Assembly (NCBI GenBank): GCA_039111635.1
Contig: JBCAQO010000008.1
Location: 3,100,001-3,164,000, forward strand
Source: Heterobasidion occidentale
Taxonomy: Eukaryota; Basidiomycota; Agaricomycetes; Russulales; Bondarzewiaceae
Reading direction: 5' to 3'
Length of the DNA: 64,000 nucleotides
Position numbers and translations under genes: made by a program. The notes beneath the pieces were generated by a model that was not told where the DNA came from, searched no databases, and saw only the letters and a program-made list of their open reading frames with translations. Positions 23,933 to 37,392 of this stretch are shown in pieces. The number at the start of each line of letters is the position of its first letter. Position 1 is the first letter of the stretch.

Positions 23933-25608
23933 ATGCGGTAAGCACTTAAGTACCCCCTCGCCCGTCCCTCCATCCCCCGCTCACCCTCCCTCCCATCCTC
24001 TCTCCCCTCCTCGCCCTCGCCCTCGCCCCCGCCCCGCCCGCAGTCCGGTCCAGGCCCCCAGTCCCTTATCGCCCCCGCGAGCCCAGATCCCCCAGTCCCC
24101 AGCCCCGCAAGCCCCCGTCCGCGACTCGCCCCAGATCCCCGCCCGCCCCCGTCCATCGCCAGACGATCGCACAGACCCTCCCTCCAAAATTCGCAGGCTC
24201 TCCACCTCCCAGCCCTACTCGTCCACGCACGGATCACCCAAAACAGAGGACACCGATCCCGCGCTCGCCCACCACCCCCCCCACAGCATCGCGAACGGGG
24301 CCACACGTCTGCCGCCCATCCTCGACCCAGACCGGATGCCGCACCGCACAGACCCATTGCCGCTCCATAACAGGTCCGTCCCGCCCCGCCCCCTCCGCCG
24401 CGCGTTCTAACCCCCCCATTCCCCTTCCCTTCCCTTCCTTCCCCGCCACACAGACACCAGGACGACTTTGCCCGCGCACACGCACACGCACACGCCCTCG
24501 CCCACTCGCCCCACCCGCCCATCGCCACCCTCCCCCAGTCCCAGTCCCCGTCCCTCTCCTCCTCTTCCCTCGACCGCTCCTCCGTCTCCTCCCCCGCGCC
24601 CTCCGCACGCACCTCCTCCGGCCTTGCAATGCACCCCTCAGCCTCGCTCTACCCCTCCGCGCCCATGCACTACTCCCACGACCCCTCCGACCGCGCCCGT
24701 ACGTACTACGCCCCCCCCCGCCCCCGCCCCACTCCCACCTCCCCTACCGCGACTCCCGCTTCGCCAACGGCCACCCCCATTCCCACCCCTCCCACGGCAT
24801 CTACCCGCCCCCGACCCACGTCGTCCCCTCCCAGCTCTCCCCGCCCATGCACCACTCCCACGACACCCAGTACCCCTTCCCCGGCCAGCCCTCCTTCCAC
24901 AACGTCCTCTACACCGACGACGCAGCCACAAAGCTCAGCGACCGCGTCCGCAGGCGCTGCTTCAACTGCTGCACCACCGACACCTCCACCTGGCGCCGCT
25001 CCAGCCTCAACCCAGGAAAGGTGGTCAGTATACTTCTTTCGCTATGTTGATTTCTTTTTTTTCGTCCCCCGCTTCACCGCCCCGTGCACGCGCTCACCCC
25101 CGCTCTAGCTCTGCAACAAGTGCGGCCTCTTCGAGCGCACCCACTCCCGCCCACGCCCGGAGCAGTTCCCGCACAAGCGAGGCCCGCTCTCGGGCTCGTC
25201 CCTCCGCACCACCTCGACCATGAACTCCGCCTCCACCTCGCCCCCTCCGTCTCCGTCTCCCCCGCAGCCGTCCCTCCTCGGCTCCGCGTCCCAGCGCAGC
25301 CCCCAGCAGCAGCACCTGCTCCCCGCCTCCCCCCGCCCCACACCTACCCGCACCCGTCCATCGTCCCGCTCCTGCGCTCCGACCCGGGCTCCGCCTCCAA
25401 CGGCAGCAGCAGCAACGGCGGCGTCAACGGCAACGGCCGCCTCCCGCAGATCCACTCGTGGCTCGACGCGCCGGAGGGCAGCGGCGGCGCGAACGGCAGC
25501 GCCGCGCGGACGCCGCCCGAGACCCACGCGCACCACCCGTACGCGCACGCGCACGCGGCGCGGAGACATACCCTCCCCTCGGGCGCACGCGAGCGCAGCC
25601 CGCCGTGA
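23933..25608 (+). CDS. GATA-type zinc-finger transcription factor
   Basis: A nuclear DNA-binding regulator with one GATA finger. Exons: 23933-23937 (ATGCG only), 24044-24373, 24454-25023 and 25109-25608. The finger spans the last splice: CFNCCTTDTSTWRRSSLNPG, KV, then LCNKCGLFERTHSRPRPEQF and PHKRG. That is Cx2C, a 19-residue loop, Cx2C and a basic tail. The N-terminal part is a long Pro/Ser/His-rich region (for example QDDFARAHAHAHALAHS); the C-terminal part is Gly/Asn/Ser-rich (GSASNGSSSNGGVNGNG). The frame changes at the C9 run 24711-24719 and at the C6 run 25329-25334. One extra C in each restores a continuous 468-residue protein, and only then do exons 3 and 4 have lengths that fit their splice phases. 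The 5-nt start exon is inferred from the good GTAAGC donor and frame; a different start is possible. Confidence 0.85.
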
Positions 25609-28600
25609 GCCCGCCACGCGCTCAACGTATTCGCCCGCGTCTGCGTTTCACTGCTCGCGGCCGCTCTGATGCTCAAAATTCGCACTTTTCTCTCTTCTTT
25701 CTTTCTTGGAACCCCGCGCGCGCGCGCACGGCCGCAGTCTCTAGCACAAGACACTTTACCCCCCTTTTTCAACCTGCTCCATTTCGGCGCCTTCGCTCTT
25801 TTTCCTTCTTTAGGACCTCGCAGATCTTTCTCCACCCATCCACCCGCGTCGAGCGCTCGCTGCGCCCCGGCCAGAGACGACGGGATTAGATTCCGCACCC
25901 GTTCCGACGCCGCCGCGTGCCCTGCTTTCTTTTTTGGTCTATCGTCTTTTTAACGTCCGCCGCTTCTTGCCATGCGGCTGCGCTGCACGCAGTCGACTGC
26001 GTCTCTTCTCTTCTCCCGCCCTCCCATGTCGTGAGCTTCTGCTGGCCAGCACGCCGTGCAGGTGGCTGTGCCGCGCGGGAGAAGGCTGCGCGCTCCACCG
26101 CAGACGCCGGGACGCGCCAGGCGCGTCGAGGCGTCCTTTGTATTTATCCCCCCTTCGACTTCTTCGGTCGAGGTACCGCTACGCGTTTTGCAGTCCCGCC
26201 CTTCCCGCTTTCGCCCCGTCTCCTTCTTCTCTCTCCGTCCGCTTCCGTGCTCTGACCCGTCTCTTCTGCATCGTATATAGCTCCGCATCCACATGAACTT
26301 TTCTTTTTCCTTTTCGTTTTTCGTTTTTCGTCTTTCGTCTTTCGTTTTTCTTTTTTTGTCTGCCAGCCGCGCTTCGCTCTCGAACCTCTTTCTTGTGCTG
26401 CTATCGTAAGCTCTCTGCTCCCCGTCGACCCTGCTCCCGTCGACGCTTCTCTCCCCCGCTCGCTCGCTCGCTCTTATCTGCAACCCTGTCACCAGTTCTG
26501 TTCAACTGTACATGTATTTATGCATCCACGTAACTGCCCACAAAGGAGACGCGTCGCGCTCGCGCCTCCCCGCCACAGTCCCTCAAGAATCGAGCCATCA
26601 ACGAACGAACGAACGAACGAAAGTATATTCCCAGCGGCACTGGCAATTTAAAAATCAAAAATGCCCCCAAGCGCAAAATGAAGGGGCGCGCGCGCATATC
26701 TGCGCATACTTATCGAGATGATCGGCGCGGGATCACGTACGCAGCGTCATTTGATTATTGCAATTTTGTCCCTTCGTCGACGGGATCACTGCGGGATCTG
26801 GCGGAATGGACGTGTGACTACGTGTACCTACGTGTACCTACGTACGTACGTGCGGGCGCGTGCACTGCGCGTGCGCGCGTGGCGGGGTGTTCCTGGAGTA
26901 AAGTGCGAGCTAGGGTGGGTCCCGCCAGAATGTTGGCGGGCGGAGGCGACTTGCGGCGTCGCCGCCGGGTCGATGATGTGGTCGATGATGCGGAGGAGCG
27001 ATGATGTTGATGTTGATCATGATGATGTTGATGGACATGACCGTGCCCGAGGATGATGGGAACGCTGGGATGGATGATCAACAGCATCAGTTCATATCGA
27101 TCAGCCCATCAGCCTAAGCATCATTGAAGCAGGAAGCACGCAGGGCGCCTTCGAAGCACCGGCAGCTAGAGGGATCTGCCGCCAGAGCCTGCCGTGGGAT
27201 CGTGCACGCCGTCCAGACAGACTGCACGCCAGCGAACTTCGCGAGGCCTAAATTCGCTCGCGTCCTCTAATCTGCACTCTACGCTTGCTCTGACTCGACC
27301 GCGCGTAGCGGGCTGGAGAAGGCGTGGTATTAGGCGCAAGATCCGTCGAAGCGTCGTCGCCGAGCCTCGTGGCACGCCGCTGTGTCCTGGTTCTCAGCCC
27401 TTCTTCCTCTTCCGGCCTCGTCCATCCCTGCCCGTCCCCTCTCGCCTTCCATTCGACCCACGCATAGCACGTCAAAGTTCAAACAACGCAGGCCTGCCAC
27501 CCAAAAAGTCGTAGCGAGCGCAGCGGGCTCTAGCGCACCGGGACACAGCACCACAGCACGCGCTTCTCACGCGAAGCGCACAGACGGGGCTAGCTAGCGA
27601 ACATGCGATGCGGGCACACTGGGCACGCGCGGTCTCGGAAGCCCCGAGAGGGCGCCTTTCTCCTTCGTCTTCGTGACTCCGAGCCGTCCTTGTGTCCTTA
27701 GTTGGCACGACCTCGCACCGCCTTGCCCTTGGCAGAACCGCCACGATCGAACGCGCGCGTGCAATGCTCGTTGGACCAGCTGTGTCCCCGGGCGCCTCGT
27801 CAATTTTTAGGGGGACCTGTCACTGGCTCGACGAGAACTTGACTCACACGAGCGGTGACAGGAATCGCTCGCGGGCGCGCGCCTCTCGCGAACGTCAGAG
27901 TAGGCGCCGCTGGGCTCGTGGGTCGCCGACGCGCGAAAACAGCTCGACGCTGTGGTGATGCCATCGCGGGGATGCTTCCTTGGATGCATGCCGCGATATC
28001 GACTGTGCGCTCGAGGGCTTCCTGCGTGATCATTCGATGGGGCCGTGGCCGCTACACAGGAGCCGGAGCGGGGACGACGCCTGTCTGCGCGGGGTCGCAC
28101 GCGGTCCACGACGCGGTGCGATCTCGCACGCTCGCGGACTCGGAGGAGCAATGCGCGCCCGCTGAGCAGGGCCCTTACGCTCTGAGCCCCCCAGTTCTCA
28201 GCTCCGACGCAGTCCGCGCAGCGCAAAATGAAGAATGAATTGCTCGTCTGGCACGGGCTCGCGGCCTGGGGCGCGTGATGATCAGATCGGATCCAGCCAG
28301 ATTGATCAGTGGGCCCCAGCATCATCCCAGGCGTGCCAGATCCAGCGCGAGCCTACTGTAAGTGGGCCCCCGCGCGCTCCTGTCATATGCACGGGGCTTC
28401 GATGGTTGGTGGCTGCGCCCGCGTGCTGCGACCCCCCCCCCCCCAGTCTCCGTGCTAGTGGTCTGCTCGAGCCGCATGGGGTCATGGGCGCAGAGCCGAC
28501 ACTGGGGACGGATAGCCTGCGTCTGATGGGGATGATGGGGCCTTTGCGGCTGGGAGTAGACGCGGCCGAGAAGAGCAACTGCCTTCCTTGCGTGCCCCGT

Positions 28601-31600
28601 GCGTCATGGTCGCCACCGGCAGTGAGCGCCCGCATACTCAGAAGCGTCTCCCTCGGGTTGCACGGTTGCACGGTCGGATCTCTCCCTGCGCACTCCCGCG
28701 ACAGCTTCTTTCTGATGGGCGGGCGGACCCTCTCCTCGGCGGCTGTGGTGTTCTCTCCTCAGTCGAATCAGTTGTTCGCGTGGGCCTGGATGCGATAGGC
28801 TCGGAATCAGATGGCCACAACCTTGTTCGTTTATAGAATCGAGGGTCCAAACAACAGCACAGTCCGATCCAGATCGGTGCGTCTGCCCCCCATTCACGGA
28901 ACCTGTGCCGGCGGCATTTCGGCGACCTTCCGCGGCGAGCATGTGCACGCTCCCTGGCTGCCTTGACAGGTCGGAAATACGACGTCCCAAGACGGTTTTT
29001 TTTGTGCTCATTAGAACGCTTGGTGCTTGGGGGGCGATTCGGAGGACCTGGTCGTCGCCATTCGGTCATTGATGCGGCATACGCGATCGGCATCACGTCA
29101 ATGGCCAGCTCGCGACCACCCGGGTGCCTTACAACGGAATGAAGAGAGTCAGCAACCCGTCGAAGCCAGAGGAACATATGCACACACCCTCGAAATGCGC
29201 GCGCGTGCGATAGGAACACGAGAAGTGCCGTCCACTGCGCAGATACGCATCTGGCGGTGTGATAATCGATGTCAACGGATTGACGCCTCGCCCACTTCGA
29301 AGGACCCCGAGTTCCGTCGTAGAACCTCCAATGGCCACCCTCTCCACGTTGGTCGTTCTTAGATTGGTCATTGGCGTGCTGACGCTTCAAAAGAGTTGCA
29401 ATTTGGTGTTCGACTGAGAATTGCTGAAGTCAGAATATGGCATCTGTCTTCGCTATTAGCCGGCGCTTCGAGAGTGAATTGTCCCTAGTTAGCGCTGCCT
29501 GTACCCATAAGCCCATTCATTAAGACAAATTGGACGACGTACGTCACATTTATTTCTGATCCGTCGGGCTTCTATCGAGTCTCCGTTGACATTTGTAGTC
29601 GCAAATAGTCCTAGAGGACGAGTGTACCCACGCAATGATCCCTGTGCGTTGGCTCAGTGCTTTGATTGTGATGCGAGCCATCAGACTCGCAAAAGTCGCA
29701 CATGAGCTAATTAGAGGACGGAAAGGCATCCACGTTGTTGTAGCGCACGCAGACCCTGAGCGGGACCACATGTATAGAGCGGAACGTCACGAAATAGGAA
29801 CAAGGTGAGCGTGCCATTGGGAGCCCCTACCGCAACGGGCGATTCTGCCAGCCACACGGAATTATTGCCGATCCCAGTCTGTTGACACGAGAGTGACAAT
29901 CCCGATGAAACCGAGCTAGAAATAAATGTGTGCGCACAGGACAGGCGCGCGTTTTCCGGGCATCATCGTGATCAAAGATGTAGCCGTCGTGAGGCTTTTG
30001 GGACTGTACAGATTTTGGCTAGGACCCTTGATGCATCAACGCGTGCGACGTCGCGAAAGATTGGAAGAGCGGGCGTATAGGCGCGGCTGAGACGCCCCAG
30101 TGCTAAGAAGGGAATGGCATTGCGCTTCCAAGCATTCCAAAAGGATGCTCACCCGGCCTGTCGCCCGTTTGGTGGCGGGAGTATCACATATTCGTCTAAA
30201 AAATGCGCTCGTCACTGACTAGGTTGATCAGTTCACACGAATTACACGCTCAGAAAGCAAACAGTGATCCAGATATTCCCCGTTCGAAGCAAGGCTTACC
30301 GTGTAAACGGCCCTTCAGCTAACAGCCGGCTCGACATGTCATTGAACTTGTTTGAACTGCCCTATTGGATGGCGGTACTTTCTCTAAGAGACAATGATTG
30401 ACGTCTAGATCCATATCAATATCGAGCGGTCATTTTGATAACGGTGTGCCACATCAAGAAGCTATCTGGTAAAATAATCCAGGCTCATCAGTGACGCTGC
30501 GGTCTGCTTGATCGCACTGATGGCTTAGATTATGTCGGAAAATGACTCACGTTGTCGGATGCGGTCAGAGATTCACTCTACGGGAATTCCCCACGTCGTG
30601 CGATGACCGACCTATCTTTGTTCTAGCTGTAGAAGGGAGAACCCTGGGCAGATTCGCGGCACAACACAAGTCATGCCAGTTTACATGATGGCAGATGGTA
30701 TGCCGCTCTATGACCACTCTCGATCTCCACTTCTGTTCATGAGATAACGTCTGGAATGCAGCGTGAGGGATGCTGTTGCCGCGAAGCGCATGACATCTGC
30801 ATGGGGCTATCAGCGTGGAGTTAGCGGGTCCGGGGTGCCAGGGAAGATGCTAAGGAATAGAGCGTCGGAGAAGAGGCGGCGCCATTTTATGCGCAGCATT
30901 GAATACAAGATGTGCTGAAGCAGTGCCATTGATTCCGGTGGGAGCTGATGCATGTAGGACGGGCAACAGAGAGAAAATCCCCAACGAACAATAAAGAGCG
31001 CTTCGTGATTTGTATTGACAATGCGTTTGGCATCTCTGCGCGAGGTATACATGGACTTTTTCGTGGGAGGTTGATGAACGGTGTGGAGACTGTGTATCGC
31101 ACGCGCGAGGCACGATGTGTACAACCCTAATAGAGAGACGTCAGCATGTTAACAAACTATTCGGGTTTGGGTAATCATTAACCTAACTCTTAGGCTCCTG
31201 GCTTCATCCTCGCCATACATGATGATCAAGGCTCGAGAGCGTCGTCTTGATAGGTCGTCAACGTCGCGGAGTTTGGAGTTTAAAGTTCACCTTGCGTTCA
31301 ACATTTTTCATTAACGTCGATTCGGTATTGTCTCAGAGTTCTGCCCCGAAATTACTCGATGTATGCGTCTTTGAGACTGCTACAGGGTGCCTGCCCTTCA
31401 AGGCTCACCAGAAGACAGAATTCCGCGAGGACGCTCTTGTTTGCTATACAACTTGCTGATTGTATTGCGCTCTGAGGTGGACTCGAACGAAATATCAATG
31501 GGAGCTCTATAGATCAACCAGGACGTGAACCTACCGATTAGAAAGTATGTTGCGTTGATAGTGGCAACGCCGATCCTTAGAGCATGTACTCGACCGATTC

Positions 31601-33747
31601 CTCTATCTTGATGATTGCGAACATGTGAGCGCACTACGCGAGGATGTGATGTTGCTCCACGATCAATCGTGCCCGTCGTTGGCCTTGAAACCCTTCCAAC
31701 ACAAGATATTGCGGTGTTGTGGGTTGAGGTGGACGACGTGTGCGAGTCAACTGAGAGAAACCATCTGATCCCGTATATCGTTGTGAGGTCGAGAGGGTGC
31801 GCGCACGGAAACGCATCAAGGATGATTTTCGCTTATGTTCGAACCTCGCTATCACGTTATTTTTATTTCGCAAGATACGGTTGAAGAACGAATCAGGTGT
31901 CGTGAGATTGACAAAGAGGACTGTGCACGGGAGCATCTACAATCTTCGTTACTGATGGTTAAACATGGAATAGAGATTGAGAGCTTGCCGTCTAGCGCAC
32001 GATCCTAAAAGTGTGTTATGGAGATGCTTGGCTCAACCCGGTACGCAGAGTCACCGATGTAGAGCTAGTGTGATATAATTGGCGCAGAAGTATCCGTATC
32101 ACTCCTCGAGTTCGTCATTGGGGGTCCTGGGCGACGAAGTCGACAATATCAAGAAGGCCATGTGAGCGAGCTGAAGGCCAATGTAACATGCACGATGTAG
32201 TGGTAGGAAGACAATCAAGCGCCCCGGTGAGGAAAATCGATCGACTTGCAGGTCGTGCGCTATGTAGGCGGGCTCGACCGTCGTACTCCTGTCCAGTCAC
32301 TCCCAATACAGAGTCATGAGGAGAGGATCGTGCGTGATGAATTCTCTCACGGTGGCCCGATTCGAGTGTGGGGGATTGACGGGAAATGGAGCGGTGGTAG
32401 AGCACGGCAAAAGCTAAGTCGTTTTATTTGACTCCACCTGGGGACGTAGAATGTGTGTAAAGCTTGTCAGTCAACGTTCGATGAGAGAGAATATGCACTA
32501 TTGGATGGATATGGGGCTTATGACCACGATAGCTGCATTAAGTCCACGGTTTGTACTCACTGGTGTCGGTGCCCCTGTATAACTTCCATCGCATGATTGA
32601 CTGTGCTAGGAACGTGGATTCAACGAGATCCAAGATTGCCATGTATGAAAGCACGAGCTTGTGGGTGGGTACGAATGAGTAATCCCTGCGAAGGGTAATG
32701 CGAGCCAGGCTTCTCTGATGTCGTTATGATAGTCCCGAGGCCGTGCGCGTGCAATATTCCTCCAAAGTTAAAACAGCATGGCGTGGTTGAGAGGGGCACT
32801 CATTGAGACCTACCAACATCGATGACAATGATATTTCCCACCACATTTCGATACATTTTTCTGCGCGAACGAGCTTGTGCGCGAGCCCCGGTATCGAAAG
32901 GTAGATTTGGATACTGACCTCAAAATCCGGCGTGCCTCCTCTCCGTGTTCTCCAGTGCGCTATCCACAGCCTCGCAGTCCCCATCTCGTTTCCGAGGGCC
33001 CAGCCCTGATCACAATCAAACTTGTCCAAGGCATTTTCGTCCCTCGTCGCGCGCGGCATGTAGTAGTGGAGATTACTCGAGGGGGTACTGTTGGGGCCAA
33101 GGGACGGGCGGAGTGTTGAGGACTGTACGAGTGCATACGTTGTTTGGCGATGGGAAAGCGGTCCGAAAGGTTGAGCCCGGTCGGTCGCGGACCCCGGGGC
33201 TGTCCGAGTCTTCCAACACGGGTCCATCCACAAAACACACTTTCATTCGCCTACTTCACGACTAGCATCCGGCCATCACACGTTCATTCTGTTCACCAGA
33301 GTCAAAGAACTGACCTTCATATTCGCTGTGCCTAGAGCCGGTTGAGCTCTTTCCCCACTCCGGGATCGGGCGCGCCAATGTACCCAAGAATTCGTTCGAC
33401 TTCGTATAACTTTCCATGGCTGTAATCTCATGTGAGTATCAAAAGCCGCGAAAGCCTGCTCATGCAGCTGTCACTACAACAATTCGGATTTCACTTGATA
33501 GCTCTTCCCGCTGTCTTTCGTCCTCAAATGGCGCATCAGCTGATCTGCTTCGTCTAGAGTAGTCCTGCGAAGTTTTCTCAAGGATGTCTGGTTTAGGTCA
33601 TCCATCTACACCTTCGGTGGCTCACTTGGCGCTCGTGGAAGCTGCAGGGCAATGTATCCAATTTCAGCGTTATCGCCGCGCCGTTGCCCACTCGTTGCCC
33701 TCATATCAAGTGAATCACGAAACGATTCCCTTCCAAGTTCGTTGACC
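25609..33747. other. Long gene-poor interval
   Basis: About 8.1 kb without a supportable gene. It begins with T-rich sequence after the GATA gene (pyrimidine run near 26298-26357). It contains a (GAAC)n tract near 26601, a TACGTG-rich stretch near 26820-26855 and a C13 run at 28432-28444. Frames such as 28638-29390 (-) and 32724-33233 (-) have no domain or splice logic. A short minus-strand stretch near 29.57-29.90 kb has mixed hydrophobic content and could be a gene relic, but I cannot name it. Confidence 0.4.
26601..26622. repeat. (GAAC)n microsatellite
   Basis: About five GAAC units, seen directly. Confidence 0.85.
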
Positions 33748-36031
33748 ATGGCCCCCCTTCTCCCCGTAAAGCCTCTTGAAAATCTCGACTTCGACAGGGA
33801 CAACACAGAGCTCTACGATCCCTATGATCTCTCGGATCGGCGTTCCTCTCATATTGAACCCAATGACGAGCCGAAACCAGTTGATCGTTCAGAAGCTACA
33901 CTCCACCATCTCAATCTCAGTGTAGTCTTTCCCGCTCTCATCGTCATTCTTCTAACTGGCGGCATCGCTTCTGCATTTCTTGTCTGGATCGTCACGCATA
34001 GGACGTCAACAGATTCATGGCACCAAGGAGCTTTTTTGTTAGACGAGGGAGAGAGAACGGACGGTGGGCTACGCTCAGGGCGCTTGATAGGTTTGACCAT
34101 ATCATCCGCTGCTGTGAGTTTTTCTGCTTGATTAGGATCGCATGACGAGACTGAGCCCGAACCTGCCCGAACGCTGTGTAGTCAACGGTGCTCTCCATCA
34201 CGACGCCTATCTTGATGACGTTTTATGCCTTCCGCATTGCTCATGTCTGGCTGGATCAGGTCCGCCGAGATGAGAGCACTCGAAATGGTAATCTACCGAC
34301 CCCGTTACAGTATGTGTGCCTCTGTTTCCTTGAAGCATCAGATCTCTCATATTACTTCAGATACGGGCTCACTGTAGAGCTATTAAGTGCGTCGGGTGTG
34401 ATGTCGCTCCTCAGATCTACCAAGTATCTATGTCGAAAGTCAACCGGTCGTGCCAAATCAGCGTCTATGCTGCTGGAGGCCTTCGTCGTCGCTCTATTTA
34501 TTTTCGTTCTATCTCATACTATCTAGTAAGTAATCTTTTCTCAAACTTAGGCTAGTATCTCAGCGCATTCACCCTCAGTGGCATCGACCTTTGGCTACAC
34601 TCTGTCTCTTCCACTGTTCTTGTCCCTACCGAAATACCGTCCAACATTCTAGGAGATTACAGCGTGGTACAGTCACGGTGTCCGCCCGTTCCTGACCCTC
34701 CCATCTACAACTGCATGTACTTGGCGGGATACTGGGGAACCGGATCTGTCGACGAAATATCCCCTGGGATGCTTGTAGCATCGAATAGTTCGGACTCTTT
34801 GCGTGCAATCACGCTGGCTAACGCGTCCGACCTCGCAGTGCTTGTCACGACTCCTGTACCGCAGCTACTCTCCTTCGACATGACCACGTTCGGCGCGAGA
34901 GCATCATGCCAATCGGTGACGCCCTCGTGCACTACCGTCGGGAACGTGACGTGTCCTGGCTTTCCAGAATCATTCGTCGTGGTCAACTACGGGCTGGGGG
35001 GCACCACCAACATCGACTCTGGGGAAGGCCGGGTGTATATTCAGACATCCAACTGTGACAATTGCTCCCACGTCATTTCGTCAGATGCTGTGAACGAATC
35101 CCCAGATATATATAACGCTAATTCTAGGAACATGTATTCCATATGGCTTCAGTTCATATGGCGATCAAGCGGGGACACTCCAATGGGATCCCACAAAATG
35201 TCGGACGCAGTCTTCGCGTCGAGTGGCAGCAACCTAGCGAACATGCTCACTAACTGCTCACTCTCATTCTACAATGTCACCCTTTCGTACCGAAACGGTA
35301 CCTACACATCTACCGACGAAGTACTCTCCAACACTGGTCTCTCAGAAGGGCTTGCGGGGCCAACGCGCCTAGGCCACTACGCAGTGCGCTTGATCGCAAA
35401 CATCGAGGGCCGCGCCTTCAGCGATAACAGCAGCGACTCCGTCATGGCGTTCTTGTCTCAGGATCTTGCTCGTCTGGCCATTGGCTCGGCCGCTGTCATC
35501 ACGAACGAGACACAGCCAGCGCTCAGACAAAGCGTGCTGCGCGAACAGGTCCTCGGACGGTATCCATTTTGGCCAGTCGTGCTTTTCCTCGCATTGCTGT
35601 ATATGTACGCGGCAATTGCGCTATTTCTCATTCTTGGTACTTCTCTCGTCTCGCGAGGGTCGCGGGTACAAGCAAGTGGCTACGGCACAGAGGGGAAGTC
35701 GATATCCGAGCTTGAGCTTGTCCAACTTCGCCTTATCAGTCCCCTCGCGATGGCCGCTGCCTTGTTTCCCCCTTCGGCACCCGCGGCTGAACGGGTGGAG
35801 CTATCTCTACAAACCACAGCACTCGATTTGTTCGACGAAGGACACGGTGAACAACGCTTACGCGTTGGATCACGCGGAGGCGACGATGAAGATCGAGCGT
35901 TGTACGGTGTTTGGAGGTCTGCCATGCACGAGAAGGAATATGACAATCCAGACATTCTAGTGAGTCTGTCGATTCGCGAGTCATTCGTCGTCATCCTGAT
36001 ATGTTCTTGCTGTGTCGCAAAGACTGAGTGA
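33748..36031 (+). CDS. Multi-pass membrane protein with a large glycosylated loop, unknown function
   Basis: Family not recognised by name; proteins of this layout are common in agaricomycetes. Exons 33748-34113, 34182-34525 and 34564-36031 give about 704 residues. A further in-phase 63-nt intron (35960-36022, donor GTGAGT) probably removes the hydrophobic tail. The first 55 residues are acidic and cytosolic-looking. Membrane segments: SVVFPALIVILLTGGIASAF (about residues 65-85), one across the first splice (RLIGLTISSAA then STVLSITTPILMTFYAF), one at MLLEAFVVALFIFVLSHTI, and one near the C terminus (PVVLFLALLYMYAAIALFLI). Between the last two lies a loop of about 300 residues with many N-x-S/T sites and paired cysteines (CPPVPDPPIYNC, CDNCSH), so it is probably outside the cell or in the lumen. 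The second intron is short (38 nt), the weakest point of the model. The frame is intact. Confidence 0.7.
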
Positions 36032-37392
36032 GGTGACAGTCTGTACCGTGAGGAAACAGATTTTCTTGACTGTGGAGCTTGGATTCAATAATGGGATTGA
36101 TCGAGACAGAAATTCCTTGACCGTCGCGATTTGCAAAACGGGTTGCCGCATCGCAAGGGAGCTACGCACATGTATGTGATCAGGGAAGTTAAGTGGACCT
36201 TCCTCATATCCCCCGTAGGTAGACTTCGATCTTGCTCGCTCTCTGATGAATGTATCATGAGAGTCTTTTCCCTATGATGTAGGCATTCACCTCTGGGTCT
36301 GAGAAATGTCGGGAGGAGTCGAACACTTGTACAAAGAAAAATGAATGTACACCACCAGGTTCGCAAGATTTCGGGCAAAAGCCTTTTGAGCTGCGTACAT
36401 CCACTATTCAGCATGAAGCAGTCTCGGTACTCCGCACATGCTCGGTGAATCGCACATGCGAGAGCCCACACCCAAAGTCCAAGGATTAAAGATCAATCAA
36501 TTCATGTTCGTCCAGACAAGTGTCCCGAGTCAGTTGGGGCCGAAGATGACGAGTGAAAAGCTAGAGAGGTCAGGATGGCGCACGTATACATATGGACCGA
36601 GGACTGTCCATCGGAATATCGGGTGTCAATTTGACCGAGCTTAGCACGTTTTCTTGCCCTTTGCACACTTCAGCTGCGTGTCGTGGATCTATGTGGCCGC
36701 TGTCGGCTCCAAAACGCCAGAAAGGCGGTCAGCGAGCCAGTGCAGGTGTGGAGGACCCACTTTGGCAAGGGCCAGCCAGAGAAGTGCACGCTGCAAGTCG
36801 AATATTCAGTCCAGACACAAGTAGTAAGGTGACTATATGGGAACAAAAGAAGCACTTGGACAGTATGCTGAGCTCTGCGTGCGGATTCCGCTCCAGCTCT
36901 GGATCGTCGGAAGGAAGATGGATGATTGGGCAAAAATTCTCCGGTGAGGAGCGCGTATGCGAACCTGGCCGGATTCTTGTGACAGCCTCAGCTGCTTCAG
37001 GATAGCACGCGTTTCCACTAATTTTCAACCACTCTCCTCAAGGTTGACACTTTTTATCTCGTGGAAAGGCCTTCAAACGACTTTGTGTCTACCGATCGGC
37101 TGACCATCGTGGCGCATTCACCCATGCTCTCCTGAACGGCATCTGTCGCTTCTAGCATGACGTAGTCGGAGCTGGTCGACATATTCTTCGGACGGAATTG
37201 TGTTCATGCACACTTCCTGGTGCATCCTCGATCTCGAGGCCGATAATCTGTCTTGACAATTCAGCTTCAAACATATATCCCCTAATATTTAGGGTGGTGT
37301 TATACTGGGAAAACACATACGAGCGGACAAGATACAGTTGATCATACGAACAGTACACGAAGTTTCTTACGAAGCATTCCAGCATACTTCAT
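36032..37392. other. Intergenic interval, no gene called
   Basis: Overlapping frames at about 36.6-37.0 kb on both strands have no recognisable motif. Probably 3' flanks of the two neighbouring genes. Confidence 0.4.

Noticed and set aside
24468..25223. 251-codon plus-strand Pro/Thr-rich frame in the GATA gene
   Set aside because: Out-of-frame shadow; the finger and flanking protein lie in other frames.
28638..29390. 250-codon minus-strand frame
   Set aside because: No recognisable motif, biased Arg content, many overlapping frames; not supportable as a gene.
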